From positions 7,159,924 through 7,223,923 of the forward strand of contig OY811971.1 of assembly GCA_963681505.1 (NCBI GenBank): DNA of 64,000 bases, read 5' to 3'. This document shows, piece by piece, positions 1-11,856 of this stretch. Numbering within the stretch: position 1 is the first letter of the stretch; each line of letters begins with the position of its first letter. Made by a program: the position numbers and the translations under genes. Origin of the DNA: Eunapius fragilis (lineage: Eukaryota > Porifera > Demospongiae > Spongillida > Spongillidae). Below the pieces are notes generated by a model. It was not told the DNA's origin, searched no databases, and was given only the letters and a program-made list of their open reading frames with translations.

Positions 1-297
1 GAAATATAGAATGTGACTGCGATGCCTCACAGCGAAAGAGCCATGCAACAAAGATCACCTGAGTTTCACTAAAAATCATACTTGAAACATATCTAGGCAT
101 AGTTGATATGTATGGTTTGCATAATATGCTGTATATTTGCTTATTACATTATAGGCGGCAGAGCCAGGGAAGCAAGGGGGCTGTCCCCTCCCCCCCTCCC
201 TCCACTTCAGCCATCTAAGGGGCTGTCCATAAAGTACGTCACGCACTTAGGGGGAGGGGGGGGGTATTTCATGTGTGATGTCACAAGTGTTTAATTA

Positions 298-596
298 GGC
301 CATTCCAAATGTGATTGTAGTTTCCCGTCCTCCACCCACGTCTTTATAGACCACCCGCATAATGTCACCATTATGTCCATTATTCTAATCATGGGAACAC
401 TTTTTGTTTGAGATGTTGGTAAACGTGTCACTTTAGAAAAAGCTTGCGTGCCACTTATCAGACATCAACAGCTACAGGTCTGAATATACACATGTATAGC
501 GCCATCATTATTCATTTTGGATAAAAGCCGCCCGCCCGCATGGGTTTTGGTAAAAGATCCGGACGGGAAACTACAATTATCACATCTGGAATGGCC
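298..596. mobile_element. short TIR element (MITE), about 299 bp
   Basis: The ends are inverted repeats of about 34 bp: 298-330 begins ggccattccaaatgtgat and 561-596 ends with its near reverse complement. The dinucleotide TA flanks both ends (296-297 and 597-598), consistent with a TA target-site duplication. The interior has no open frame. It lies between a tract starting 'ggggctgtccataaagtacgtcacgc' type sequence at about 219 and a decayed ORF at 637. The superfamily cannot be assigned from the ends alone. Confidence 0.7.
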
Positions 597-636
597 TAAA
601 ACTTTTCGCTGTTATTGATCGGACGTATTCTTACCA

Positions 637-959
637 TGAATAAGGAAAAGGCATTTGTGTCATTGTTCCAATCACATGTGAAGGCGAATCCTACAAAACG
701 CAAGCAAGAATGTCGTGGAACTCTGGAAGAAAATGAAGCAAGAAGATGACTTGCCTAGCCAAGCTGATGCTTTGCTCAAGAAGCTCTGATTAACATTTGT
801 AGTCCAAAAATCACTCAACTTGATACGGATGGTGTAGCGCACCAACCATTACTTAAAGATCCCCCAGCAGATTTTCCCAAGGTAACTGAAGCTGAAAGTA
901 GTGTTGAGCAGATTATCCCATCTAGTGATCTACAAGAGCCTCTGGTTCAAGAAATGTAA
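637..959 (+). pseudogene. decayed ORF of unknown family
   Basis: An ATG at 637 opens a lysine-rich frame of about 27 residues (MNKEKAFVSLFQSHVK...). The coding-like sequence then continues in a second frame (KMKQEDDLPSQADALLKKL, about 730-790) and a third (about 790-957, ending SDLQEPLVQEM before TAA). The hydrophilic, acidic composition and smooth continuation across two frame changes suggest a decayed small protein, probably carried by the surrounding repeats. I do not recognise the family. It is followed by a G-rich run (1055-1155) and a 'gtccaaaaacgcacgttaaa' segment that resembles termini of short repeats seen elsewhere in the window. Confidence 0.35.
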
Positions 960-1054
960 AAGCAAAGGGAGGAGGATGAACCCTGATCTTCTTTATACTT
1001 CATAGTACTGAACTATTAATGTACCTGCATGAGTAAATGTGTTTGAGAGTGGAG

Positions 1055-1195
1055 AGAGGGGGAGGGAGGGGGAGGGGGGGCAGGACTTGACATACTTTTA
1101 AAGGGGGATTATTAATGTTGTGACACATTGCAATCAAGGGGGGGGGGGGGGAGGGGGTCCAAAAACGCACGTTAAAAAGTGTGTGACATCAGGGC
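1055..1195. repeat. G-rich low-complexity tract and repeat end
   Basis: Runs of g with interspersed a (1055-1082 and 1137-1157) are followed by a segment containing 'aaaaagtgtgtgacat'. The same kind of 'gtgacgt/gtgtgacat next to a G run' arrangement occurs at 219-290 and 4701-4974, so this is likely the end of a related short element. There is no coding content. Confidence 0.4.
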
Positions 1196-1419
1196 CGTAG
1201 GAACGGGAATACAACCTGATGATAGCTAGGGGGTATGGGGGAGCACTGTAAGCTCTCCCATTGGCCCCAGAAGCTCAGCTACTATATTATTGAAGTCATG
1301 AAACTGTTTTTAAATAGCGCTAGCTGGCTATTACTTATTAAACCAGATGATTGATTCGCTTTGATAAATATGATAATAGCACATTCAACTAGCTACAGTC
1401 TTAGAATGGCATGATGTCC

Positions 1420-1837
1420 TCAAAACTTGCCGAACACCTCCAACCTATGCTCATTCAGGCTAACAAATTTGTTCAAACATGATGGAATTGACAGAGCATC
1501 TGTTTGTTCTTTGTGAGCGTGGAGAATCAAAAATGTGGTTTCATCGCATTTGAGACATAGTGGAATGTAGGTAGGTCTTAACCCTTCGTAGTACGGAAGC
1601 ACTGCATTTACTTACAGCATTGGTTTTGACGGCTTTGACACATGTATAGCAAAATGAGCAGTCTTGAGAGCTATCGCAGTGCCAACTGGAAATCCACTTA
1701 GGGTTAAAAGCACGTTTTACTGTCTTTTTCTGGCCGAACTGACACATCGGGAAGACAGAATTTGACGGCTGATTTGGCGTATCGCCCACGATTGGTGGTT
1801 TTAGATATGAAACAGAATTCATACCAGCCGCTACCAC
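1420..1837 (-). pseudogene. hAT-type transposase TTF zinc-finger remnant
   Basis: Reading leftward from about 1837, a frame contains 'KRAFNPKWISSWHCD' followed by 'CSFCYTCVKAV'. This is the pattern of the TTF-type zinc finger (R-x-F/Y-x-x-x-W near a C-x2-C) found in the N-terminal part of hAT transposases and domesticated relatives such as KIAA1586/ZMYM-like proteins. The frame is lost near 1545, and a shifted frame (1602-1420) reads on with 'CDETTFLILHAHKEQTDALS'. No hAT dimerisation region follows. It appears to be an N-terminal fragment; family assignment rests on a short motif. Confidence 0.4.
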
Positions 1838-2091
1838 GCCACAATGAATTTTTCAAATTGATTAATAATTTTTTCATTAATGACTTATGCTCTGGCCAAA
1901 AACCTGTACGGCTTTGGCCGTATAAGCCGTAGTGGTTGCTACGGCCCTGGACATACTTTATGGCCAGCCCCTAAGTACTGCCTATGTGCATGCACACACA
2001 AATGTACCTTCTTCTGGTTCCATTTCATCAGGTGTTTGATCAGCCTGTACACAAAGGCCAAAGTGACAACATGTGTGTAATATAGTTGATT

Positions 2092-5000
2092 TCAAACCTT
2101 ATTTTTCAAAATTTTTGCACCTGCATTTTTGATAATTTCAGCCACATCAATGCTAACTTTCCTTCTTGCTATATGTAATGCAGTGTTCCCCTGTGAATAA
2201 GTGAATTCATAAGAGCCAGAGAGGGACACCACAGCACATACCTCGCTGTCCTGTATGTCCAGAGGGCACTGGTACTTAATAAGCAGTCTGGCAATATCTG
2301 GAGTGTCATGAAGGGCAGCAAAGTGGAGGCCTGTGTTCCCTTCAGGAGTGGTGCCATCTGCAGATATCCCAGTGCAAGTTTTGGGATCTACTTGGTCCAG
2401 ACTTAGAAGATATTCAACCATATCCTTCTTTTGATAGACACAGGCAGTTAGAAGTGGAGTGAATCCTTTCTGGGGGGGAGGGATGGGGGGGGGGGAAGTG
2501 ACTATATGTCACTAAGGGACACTATTGCAGCAGATTTAACCATCTATACATAATGGTTAGCACTGGCGTACACTCTGATCCTACTGGTTAGTGTACATTA
2601 TTAAGCATCACTGCAAAAACTGCAACAGTGAAAATAAGGATTATACGGACTGGATGGTCTCCTAGGCCACACCCCCTCCTGACCATGTAGAATTCACCAT
2701 TGATTGGCACACATACACTGTACCAACATGTGACACACAAATCTGCTGCAGCTGGATGTTCAGCTACTCAACAATGCATCCACCAATAAATTCGTACAAC
2801 GTGTAAGGCTCATAAACACACTAACTTTTGTCCTGTCATTCAGCTTGCCATCGAACAACTTTGGAGAGTCTTCAGAGTACTCTGGATCGGTAGGAGCCAG
2901 CACCCTGTGGTCATCATGCCTCAGTCCAAGCAGCCACTGGAGGGATGACAGGCTCCCTCTGGCACACACGTGATGAAGAATCCCCCATTTGCCCTGAAAA
3001 ATGAAGTTGTGTATCCATCTCCACCATTATACCAGCATGGGTACAGTTACCTTATCTGTAGCTAGGTACTGCTCGGCTGATGGCTTGGCTGAAGTGTGGA
3101 GGGCACAAAGGCAGTCCTTACTGACAGCTAGGTGCAGAACATTATGACCTTTCTGGGATAATGACAGTGGTAAAAGTAAACAAAAAAAATTGTAGGACAA
3201 TAAGAGGTAAGGTTTACCTTATTGGTGCAATCTCGTACTACACCTGGACATGACGTAAGGTATTTCACAATTTCTACATGTCCACAAGATACTGCATACA
3301 TCAAAGGTGTCCATTTGTCCTGCCACGGAAGACACATAGAGCATCATGTAATTATAATGATTACAGCAACACACATGACCAGTGATCACATGACTAGTGA
3401 TGGAGGTACTACATAGAGTATCACATGACCAGTGATGGAGCTAGGTACTACATAGAGCATTGATCACATGACCAGTGATGGAGCTAGGTACTACATAGAG
3501 CATCACATGACCAGTGATGGAGGTACTACATAGAGCATCACATGACCAGTGATGGAGCTAGGTACTACATAGAGCATTGATCACATGACCAGTGATGGAG
3601 CTAGGTACTACATAGAGCATCACATGACCAGTGATGGAGGTACTACATATAGAACACATCAACATGACAAGTTCAATTGCCATTCTTAAAGACATACAAC
3701 TATTGTTCTATTTATGGCCCAATTAAATTAAATCACATGGCTTATCTTTTTTCACTGTAGCGGTGCTTGAAAACAGTAACGGTAAATGGACGTTGTTACT
3801 ATGAAGGGCGATCTCTATTCCAAGTACAATTTTTCAGACCAAAACAAAGTTGGGAAACCAAATTAAAGATGTGCTGATCCATTGAGTCCACTGCTATGTG
3901 AACAAACCACACATACTATTCTATAAGTGTAAATAATAATAATAATAATAAATACTCCATGATGCTTTCCGTATGTACTGACCTCTTTGAAATAAATTTC
4001 AGGGTATACAAAAAACGATGCGCATTTTAAGGAAACCTAGAGTTGATGGGATATTAACGACTAAACTTCAAATGGGCAGGATAGTGACAAAACAAGATGT
4101 GGACATCATTAACAAATCTAGTTTTCAGTCACTACCATGCCCAGTAGTCACTCTTTCTAAAATGAATATGATTTTACACCTATATTTGTCTTCCCCTACG
4201 TTGTGCATGGGCATGTTCATCCTTTATGTTTTGTACTTAAGATTTATAGTGTGATTATAGAAGAACTCAACTTGCTCTAAATAGTTGACTGCACCACTTT
4301 CAGATGCTAGCTCTGATTTTTAGTCATGTAATCACATCATTAAAATGGCTGCCACTGTAGTGCAACAGTCAAATGGACTACAAGCAGAAGTCCAAAATTA
4401 TCCAATGCATCTGGGAGCTGAAATTTGGTATACAGCGATTAAAAAAAAAGTATTTAAATGACAGTTGGAATATGCATGCATTTGTGTGCAAATACTGAGG
4501 TGTGTTTTCATTGAAACTGCTAGTCTCACTATACTGAACCAACCTAATTCACCAGCCATGTCCGTACCAGAAATGTATAATCAAATAGGTATATATTGCA
4601 ATTGGTCAGCTAAACTCTGTACACATGCCCCATATTCCCCAGCTTCAGCACTACAGGTGTAATTTTATCACTGGCCATGTCAGCAAATGCTTACATTAAG
4701 GGGGATTGTCCAAACTATTTAGCGTCATTGTGACATTAGGGGGTGGGGGGGATTTTATTGTCCACAAGTTTTGTTTTTATAATAGGGAACATCTAGCTAG
4801 CTGCAGTGTTGACTCCAGTGGCAGCAGTTATGTCTATTCAGACTACACTTTTCGGAAGAGTAGTGAAAGATGAGTTGGTCAAACAAAAACTCAATGATGT
4901 TAGAAGGGGGGGGGGGGGGGGGGGGGTTAATATGTTAACGTCACAAGATGCTCAAATAGTTTGGACAAGACCCCTAAACACATTGCAACATCATGGCACC

Positions 5001-6423
5001 TTTGATTTCGCGTTCAGGAACTTTTCTCGCTGTGAGGGGTGTGAATTGCTCACTGGTAGTGGTATGCTCACAGAGAATATTTGCCAGCTCCAAGTTGCCT
5101 GCTGAGCACGCAGCGTGCAGACTGTTGCATTGGTGCTGAAGGGGTTAAATAAATCAGATCTCCGTCCAGGGCCGCCAAGAGCCAGCCCGGGCCCGGGGCA
5201 AAATTTTTCTCGGGCCCCTAGCCAAATGAATCTCATCAACTCATTAAATCTTTAAACGCTATCACTTCAAACCAGAAGCGGATCTCCGGGGGGGGGGGGG
5301 GGAGGGGGTTTGGGGGTTGCAACCCCCCCTTTCATATAAGGTACCGCCCCCTCTTCTGCTAAACAGCCCCCCCTCCCCGCTTTTTGTATCGGGCCTGAAG
5401 CGCCGGACAGCCCCCCCCCCTCGCCCCCCACGCTTTTTGTATCGGGCCTTAATAAGTGGACAGCACCCCCCCTCCGCCCGCCCCCCCCCCCCCCCCCCCC
5501 GCTTTTTGTATCGGGCCTGAAGCGGGCAGCACCCCTCCCCCCCCCCCCTCCCCGCTTTTCGTGTCGGGCCTGAAGTGGACAGCAACCCCCCCCCCCCCCT
5601 CACGCTTTTCGTATCAGACCTGAAGCGGACACCCCCACCCCCCCCCCCCCCACCCCGCATTTCGTATCGCGGGTCCAACCCCCCTTTTGGAAAATCCTGT
5701 ATCCGCCCCTGCAAACCCATGTTGTTTTAGCGTATTCTGCCCTTTGACCCCTTCAGCACGCATTGCCTTTTCTGGGCGCCTGATTTGTGATGGTAGCTCA
5801 TTCTTGCCCTCATTAAACAGAAGTGTAAACCAAGACGCTGATTGGTTACAACGATCTGGGCCCCAAAACTAATTAGCAACTAAGCCATTCATTATCGACC
5901 AGGCCTGCGGGGGCGTGCCTAGTGACTAATAAAGGGCGTGACTCTAAAGGCCCGGGCCCCATTGAGGCCCGGGCCCGGGGATTTTGCCCCCCCCCCCTGC
6001 CCCCCCCCTCTCATTGGGGCTGTCTCCGTCACCTCTGTGATTCAATTACCATACCTCGTTTGTTTTGCCAAGAGACACACCAGCTCCGTACTTCCCTAGG
6101 AGCATGCGCACAACTTCAACATGGCCCTCTTCGCAAGCGGCTAATATGGGCACAAAGGTTTCATCCTGAAGGATGTAATATGGTTCTATCGCTGCAAGCA
6201 CGCACGTGAAACTGCTGCCGACTTACATCGATCGTGTATTCAGCATTCACAACGGTGTTTTGAGCACCTTTATCTTCTACCATATCCAATATTTGGCTCA
6301 CGTGCTTTGCATATCTGCACTGAATAGCTGTGCGCAGACAATCCACTAACTCTCTGTCTTTAACATCAGATAGCGGCTGGCCATCCCGGAGAAACACCCG
6401 CTGATCCATGTAGTCTTGTAGAT
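2092..6423 (-). CDS. ankyrin-repeat protein gene, 7 visible exons (5' end not found)
   Basis: Exons read leftward: 6423-6227, 6165-6055, 3319-3218, 3152-3051, 2993-2826, 2469-2242, 2190-2092 (TGA at 2094-2092). Each is bounded by AG and GT on the minus strand. Lengths after the first (111, 102, 102, 168, 228, 99) are all multiples of three and every internal junction is phase 0, so the frame is open throughout. Ankyrin hallmarks are visible: 'LAACEEGHVEVVRMLL', 'TPLMYAVSCGHVEIVKYL', 'NVLHLAVSKDCLCALH', 'GILHHVCARGSLSSLQWLL', 'NTGLHFAALHDTPDIARLL', 'NTALHIARRKVSIDVAEII'. The 6423-6227 exon (MDQRVFLRDGQPLSDVKDR...) looks like a capping region; it begins one base into a codon, so at least one upstream exon is missing. 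Ankyrin stacks bind other proteins; no other domain is seen. The 2.7-kb intron (6055-3319) is filled with repeats. Confidence 0.85.
3340..3655. repeat. minisatellite, unit 'catcacatgaccagtgatgg', in ankyrin-gene intron
   Basis: About eight copies of a 32-46-bp unit containing 'acatgaccagtgatggag' and 'ggtactacatagag' run through the intron just upstream of the 3319-3218 exon. Alternating short and long units (with or without 'ctaggta') give a two-step higher-order pattern. The same unit recurs at 6745-6860 on the other side of the gene. Confidence 0.85.
4701..4974. mobile_element. short TIR element (MITE), about 274 bp
   Basis: The left end 'ggggattgtccaaactattt' (from 4701) is inverted at the right end (about 4950-4974, ...aaatagtttggacaagacccc). 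A second inverted segment 'gtgacatta'/'taacgtcac' lies inside the arms. The core contains an 18-base G run (about 4908-4926). It sits inside the large ankyrin-gene intron. Confidence 0.6.
5284..5715. repeat. C-rich tandem repeat element, unit 'gtatcgggcctgaagcggac'
   Basis: Six or so copies of a 50-65-bp unit consisting of 'cgctttttgtatcgggcctgaagcggacagca' plus a C run of variable length. The block ends with 'aaaatcctgtatccgcccctgc', the reverse of the 'gggcggatacagg' type terminus common to short elements here. Related unit sequence occurs at 9186-9420, 9575-9620 and 23330-23365. Frames through it are glycine/proline-rich artefacts. Confidence 0.75.
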
Positions 6424-6744
6424 CTGAAAGGAAGGCACAGAACAGTTATGTAAATGGCATGGGAGAGTCACACTGACTATACTTTTTTTTTTTTTAAGAC
6501 GTACGTTGAATATCATTATAAGACAGTAAAACACCGCTTACGATTGCAGACAGAAAACACGGCTTTATACGATAAATGTAGTGGGAGTTCTATTTAAAAA
6601 TAAATAAATAACGTGATTTCAAATGATATTTTACTAGATACCTGCACCGGAGATGAAAGAAAGTAAAACCTAACTATTATAGTAACTAGGTCCAGTGTTG
6701 CCTATAACTTTGTTACCAAATTTGAAGCACTGAGGTGCTAATAA

Positions 6745-6860
6745 CTACTTAGGCACTACATAGAGCATCACATGACCAGTGATGGAGGTATACGTACTAC
6801 ATAGAGCATCACATGGCCAGTGATGGATAGAGCATCACATGACCAGTGATGGAGGCACTA
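6745..6860. repeat. minisatellite, second block of the 3340-3655 unit
   Basis: Three to four units carrying 'actacatagagcatcacatgaccagtgatggaggt', the same sequence as the intronic block at 3340-3655, lie about 320 bp upstream of the first visible ankyrin exon. The two blocks bracket the gene segment. Confidence 0.8.
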
Positions 6861-7059
6861 AGGATATATTTTTGTGGTTGAAGGACATAAAATATTGTTG
6901 CATGCATCCTATGGATTCATAATAGCAATTTATGTAATATCCTTTTTTTTACTTAAACAGTGTCCACAAATCCTACTCCGACAGCAATTGTTTCATACTC
7001 CAGAGCTCTCTCTCTCTCTCTGTGCAACTAATGGTACCGCATGGCTGGTGAGCTTATAG

Positions 7060-8710
7060 ATGTCAGAGAAGACTGGTGGAGCTGAAGTAAGTACAATATC
7101 CGACATCACCTTCAGATCCTTCAAAGGGCATACCCTATATGGTCTAGCATGTGGTGCTCCTGAGGTTATTCATCAGGTTGACAGCCAGCATCATGGTAGG
7201 AATCCACAACACAAACCATTTTTGTTACTGTATAGGCCTGCTAGCTGTTGTGGTCCTAAACCTGGTAGCTCATGTTGGCATGACTACAACTGCAAGTTCA
7301 GAGATTGTGGATATGTTTCCAGCTCTACTGATTTCAAGGCCGGTCTATGATATCTGGGAGAGCCATACAGCTTCAACCAGAAGTTAAACCATATTCTCTC
7401 TTTATGCCACGTCCTATCAGAACTGGACCAAATGGAAGCAGTTATAAAGAATTATCTCAAGTGGATATACCCACTCCTTGGTGTGCAGGGATGGTCGTTT
7501 GCCTTGAAAAAGAAGTGACATTGGTGCAGATTTCAAATCACTGAATGCCAATGTCATTAGAGAGGTACACCCACTACCAACGGTGGATCGATGAAAACCT
7601 TGCACAACTACATGTATCAGTTTTTAGTAAGTTGGATGCCAACAGTGGATTTTGGCAAATTCCACTTCCAGAAAAATCAAAAATAACTTTGTCACACGGT
7701 ATGGTCGGAAGTTATTATTTTCATAAGTTTCCATTTGGGATCTGCAATGCCCCAGAAATTTCCAGAAACACGTGGGCATAATCTTGCAGGGTCTTCCAGT
7801 GGGAGTGCTATGCCAGATGGATTATGTCCTGGTATAAGGATGAACAAGATGTGTGGATTTAAGCAATGCTTCTTCAGATCCAGGAGGCTGGAGCAACCAT
7901 AAACAAAGAGAAACGTGAGTTTGGGAAGGTGGAATAACTATTCCTTGGGCATTGAATTAATCAATACAGGGTGCAGGCTAACTGAGCAAAAACTTCAGCT
8001 ATCCAGAACATGTGTCCACCAACAAGTGATGGCTGGCTAGTTAGAAAAGTTCTCAAGCAACCTGGCCCAAATTACTGAACCTCTTTGATAGCTGCTTTGT
8101 AAGAACGAGGTATGGCAGTGGATCTCTGCTCATGAGCAGGCATCAAAGAGGAGCTCAGCAAGCCTCCCATACTGGCCTACTACAACCCAACCTACCAATA
8201 AACATATCTGCAGATGCTTCTTTGTATCGCCTAGGAGCGGTCATGTTGCAGGAAAGTCATTCTGTCTTAAATGTGCAGATCAAAAATGAGGCCTTAGCCA
8301 CTGCTTGGGTGAGTGCAAAAGATTTGCAAGACTATATAATTGGAGTCAGGATTCACAAGTGGATCCAAACACTTGGATGACTTACCACCTCGAATCCTCC
8401 TCAGATTTCGATTCTATACCTTGTGCTCAGCTATCAAATGCAAACTGTGAAGTTGAGCAGGATCAGGACCTGAGCAAGTATGTGTCAACTGTCAAGCAAT
8501 ACACAGCAAAGGCTTTATCAATATAAGCAAGCTCATTTGGTGGATCCTGTATGTTATTACATAATGAAATACTGCAAGGAAGAATGGAATAACAGGCATT
8601 ATGTTGAAACCAGCTCTCAAGCCATATTGGAAGGTTCAATACCTAAGTGTCTTCAGAAAGAAACATTGCAGCATATCCAGAAATGCCCCATACATTGGAG
8701 GACATTCATA
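7060..8710 (+). pseudogene. decayed Gypsy (Ty3-like) polyprotein: protease, RT, RNase H
   Basis: Order follows a Gypsy pol gene. An aspartic-protease-like end (GAEVSTISDITFRS, about 7078-7120) is followed by RT entry sequence (VDIPTPWCAGMVV, about 7460-7500). Next come the RT core 'FSKLDANSGFWQIPLP' (about 7625-7675) and 'YYFHKFPFGICNAPE' (about 7715-7755), then the RNase H start 'ISADASLYRLGAVMLQ' (about 8208-8255). A weak linker (to about 8700) precedes where the integrase would begin, but no integrase follows. The frame changes at least four times, and the YxDD-region codons are not in a readable frame. No LTRs were found on either side. It is a dead, 3'-truncated copy; the integrase ORF at 26275-27984 belongs to another copy on the other strand. 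Confidence 0.8.
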
Positions 8711-8847
8711 AAAAAATTCCAAATTGAATTCTATAACATTTTAGCATATAGCGGAATTTTTTTTCTTTCCACTGTAAAAATTTGAGTTTCAGATTTTTAT
8801 GGATTATGAAGTTAAAATCAAGATATGTTTTTTAATTACTACGTAAT

Positions 8848-8883
8848 TTTTTTTTGGGGGGGGGGGGGGAAGGGGGGGGGGGT
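8848..8883. repeat. poly-G tract
   Basis: A run of t followed by nearly uninterrupted g over about 30 bases. The sequence between here and 9140 is AT-rich with no gene or motif I can recognise. Confidence 0.6.
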
Positions 8884-9134
8884 CGATTAACTAACTATTA
8901 AACGAATTAACAATGTTAATGTGCAATTATAATCCTCTCACCAATAATATAAATAACCTCGAGCGATCCAGTAATATCCCTGAGCGATCAGACTGATGAC
9001 CGGCTGACTTTCGATGTTTGAATATTGAAATACTAACCCTGGTAGGCAAGCGCAAAGTAAGACATCACTTTATTATCTCAAATGGATCACGACACTAATA
9101 CCTGCACACTACGGCAGTAGCCGGCGTCAGCGAG

Positions 9135-9830
9135 GGGGGTGATTCAGGTCAGGCCAGATACGATAATTGGGGGGTGGGGGGGAGTTGCTGTCCGCTTCAG
9201 ACCCAATACGAAAAGTGAGGGCCCTTTAATTGTTTGGCATAGGGCCTACTCTATTTAAATACGTTATCGTTAATATTACCTGTTACAATTTTGGCCGAGG
9301 AGGGTGAAGCACCCGGAGCACCCTCTCTGGGATACGTTAGCTTCGATCTGTAACCGTTAATTATTAACGATAACAAAGGGCCCCCACTTTTTGTATCGGA
9401 CCTGAAGCGGACAGCACTCCCCCCCCCCACCCCCCAAGGGCGTAAACAAGTTTTAAGGGTGGGGGGAAGGGGGCTAATTATGGTTGGGGATTTAGACCCG
9501 CGAGACGACAAGCGGGGGGTGGGGGGGGCTAATTATGGTTGGGGGTTTAGTCCGGCGATACGACAGTGAGGGTGGGGGGAGGTGTACACTTCAGGCACAA
9601 TACGAAAGGCAGGGGGGAGGGGGAGTTGCTTAGCAGAAGAGGGGGAGGTACCTTACATGAAAGGGCAACTCTATGATCTATTGAATAGCGAGCGCTTTAC
9701 AATGGATTATAACGACTTCAGAAATTTTAATACCTGAAGTGCAAAAATCTGGAGGGTTAAAGCCTCCCCCCCCCCTTTCCATATTGAGTCTGACCTGAAG
9801 CACCCCCTTCGCTGAAATCCTGGATACGCC
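9135..9830. repeat. nested G-rich short elements (family 'ggcctgaagcggacagc')
   Basis: At least three pieces are packed here. One is an inverted repeat: 9189-9235 (ctgtccgcttcagacccaat... ) mirrors 9385-9417 (...tatcggacctgaagcggacagc), with inner arms 'ttatcgttaat'/'attaacgataa'. A direct repeat 'ctaattatggttgggg(a/g)tttag' occurs at about 9473 and 9529. The right edge at 9775-9835 contains 'atcctggatacgccattgatgg'. The unit matches 5284-5715. No coding sequence. Confidence 0.6.
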
Positions 9831-10406
9831 ATTGATGGTGGGGTATGCTATGTCTCCGCAAACAACTATGTACGTGCACGTAACATTTGCTCCTCGAATA
9901 CAAAGAGCTACTCTACTCCCTCAATTGTTTATCAACTGTATACAGTGCACTGCCCCACATCAGAAATAGGGATAGATGTAGATATCAAACATTTTATACT
10001 CATTTCACTTCCAAATGCACCAACTGATACACAAAAGTCCACAAGTAATAATCAACGATGACTACTGCATAGCATCATGTCATTATCATCCAGTTAGAGT
10101 AGTGTCAGGAAAGGATTGCCATCTTCTTGAAATGGATTTCATTTCATCCTATTTAAAAGAGACCAGTGAACCAAACAGTTGATGGTGTACCAACGCAATG
10201 TACCATTCGTAGCTTGGTGGATGTTATGGTGGAAGAGGTAAGACCAAAACCAACATCTAAGAAACAAATAAAAACCAATTAATCCTGTACAATCATATAG
10301 CAGATGATATAACACACTGCTGCCTACTACCGATTCCATAGATGCAGGAACTAAAGGTTAACCCCATCAAATCCTCTGTGTAGAATTTATATCAGAAATG
10401 CCCTGC

Positions 10407-10604
10407 GTGCAAGTGTGTATGTGTGTGTGTGTGCGCGTGTGAGTGTGTATGTGTGTGTTTGTGTGTGTGTGTTGTATGTGCATGTAACAACACAGTGTCA
10501 GTGTGGGTTAAATTTGCAAGCATACTGGATTTGGCTACAACAGCTAGGAACCTCCATACATGGGTATCAAAAGCTTGTATGATACCCAACAGGTCAATAT
10601 AAGT

Positions 10605-10674
<70 letters not shown>

Positions 10675-11432
10675 ATGTGTGTGTGCATGTTAAATCACAA
10701 AGCCAGTGTGGGTTCTATTTGCAAGCTTACTAGATATGGCTAACCAGGCACTGCTATCTAGATCAATCTACCCACAGTGTACACAGGTCAACCTCCATGT
10801 ATGGGCATCAAATGAGCTTGTTAAATAAAAGTACCTGTGTGTGAGTGTGTGTGTGTGTATGTGTGTGTGCGCGCGCGCGCGTGTGTGCATGTGTGTGTGC
10901 GTGTTAAATTCAGTGTGGGTTCTATTTGCAAGCTTACTGGATATGCCTAGGAAAAGCTAACCAGGCACTGCTATCTAGATCAATCTACCCACAGTGTAAA
11001 CAGGTCAACCCCATGTATGGAACTTGTTAAATAACAGTACCTGTGTGTGTATGTGTGTGTGTGTGTGCACATGCGTGTGTGCATGTGTGTGCTTGATAAA
11101 TCACAAAGTCAGTGCAGGTTCAATTTGCAAGGGTACCGTATATGGCTGGGAAAAGCTAACCAGGCACTGCTATCTGGATCAATCTGTAAACAGGTCAACC
11201 CCATGTATGGGCATCAAAAGAGCTTGTAAAATAACAGTACCTGTGTGTGTGTGCACATGCGTGTGTGCATGTGCGTGTTAAATAACAAAGTCAATGTGGG
11301 TTTTATTTGCAAGCGTACTGGATATGGCTGCCCAGGAAAAGCTAACCAGGCACTGCTATCTAGATCAATCTACTCACAGTGTACACAGATCAACCCCATG
11401 TATGGGCATCAAAGAGCTTGTTAAAAAACAGT

Positions 11433-11466
<34 letters not shown>

Positions 11467-11781
11467 ACATGCGTGTGCATGTGTGTGCCTGTTAAATCAC
11501 AAAGTCAGTGTGGGTTCAATTTTCAAGCTTATTGGATATGGCATAAGGAATAGCTTATAGGGGCAAAGCTATCTAGATCAATCTACCCACAGTGTACACA
11601 GTTCAACACAAGCTTGCATACCAGACAGGTCAAATAATCAGTACCTGTGTGTGTGTGTGTGTGTGTATTTGGCATATAACAGCTAACCAGGTACTGCTTA
11701 TCTCAATCAATCTACCCACAGTTTACCAGGTCAACCTCCATGTCTGGGCATCAAAAGAGCTTGGGAGGGGGGAGGGGGGTT

Positions 11782-11856
<75 letters not shown>
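10407..11856. repeat. composite satellite: about 200-bp units each holding a (TG)n run
   Basis: Seven to eight tandem units, the start of each marked by 'gtacctgtgtgtg' near 10600, 10832, 11039, 11239, 11434, 11643 and 11783 (spacing roughly 195-230 bp, the last shorter). Each unit has 'tcagtgtgggttctatttgcaagcttactggatatgg', then 'ctaaccaggcactgctatctagatcaatctacccacagtgt', then 'caggtcaacc(t)ccatgtatgggcatcaaa'. A (TG)n stretch of variable length follows. Every frame through the TG runs is a Cys-Val or His-Thr artefact. Confidence 0.85.

Noticed and set aside
5262..5720. Gly/Arg-rich 152-codon minus frame and Pro-rich plus frame
   Set aside because: Products of poly-C runs in a short tandem element; the repeat unit explains them.
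10392..10688. Long His-Thr frame on the minus strand, and Cys-Val frames near 11024-11994, 13205-13521, 37852-38236 and 54496-54810
   Set aside because: They are translations of (TG)n/(CA)n repeats and have no other coding property.
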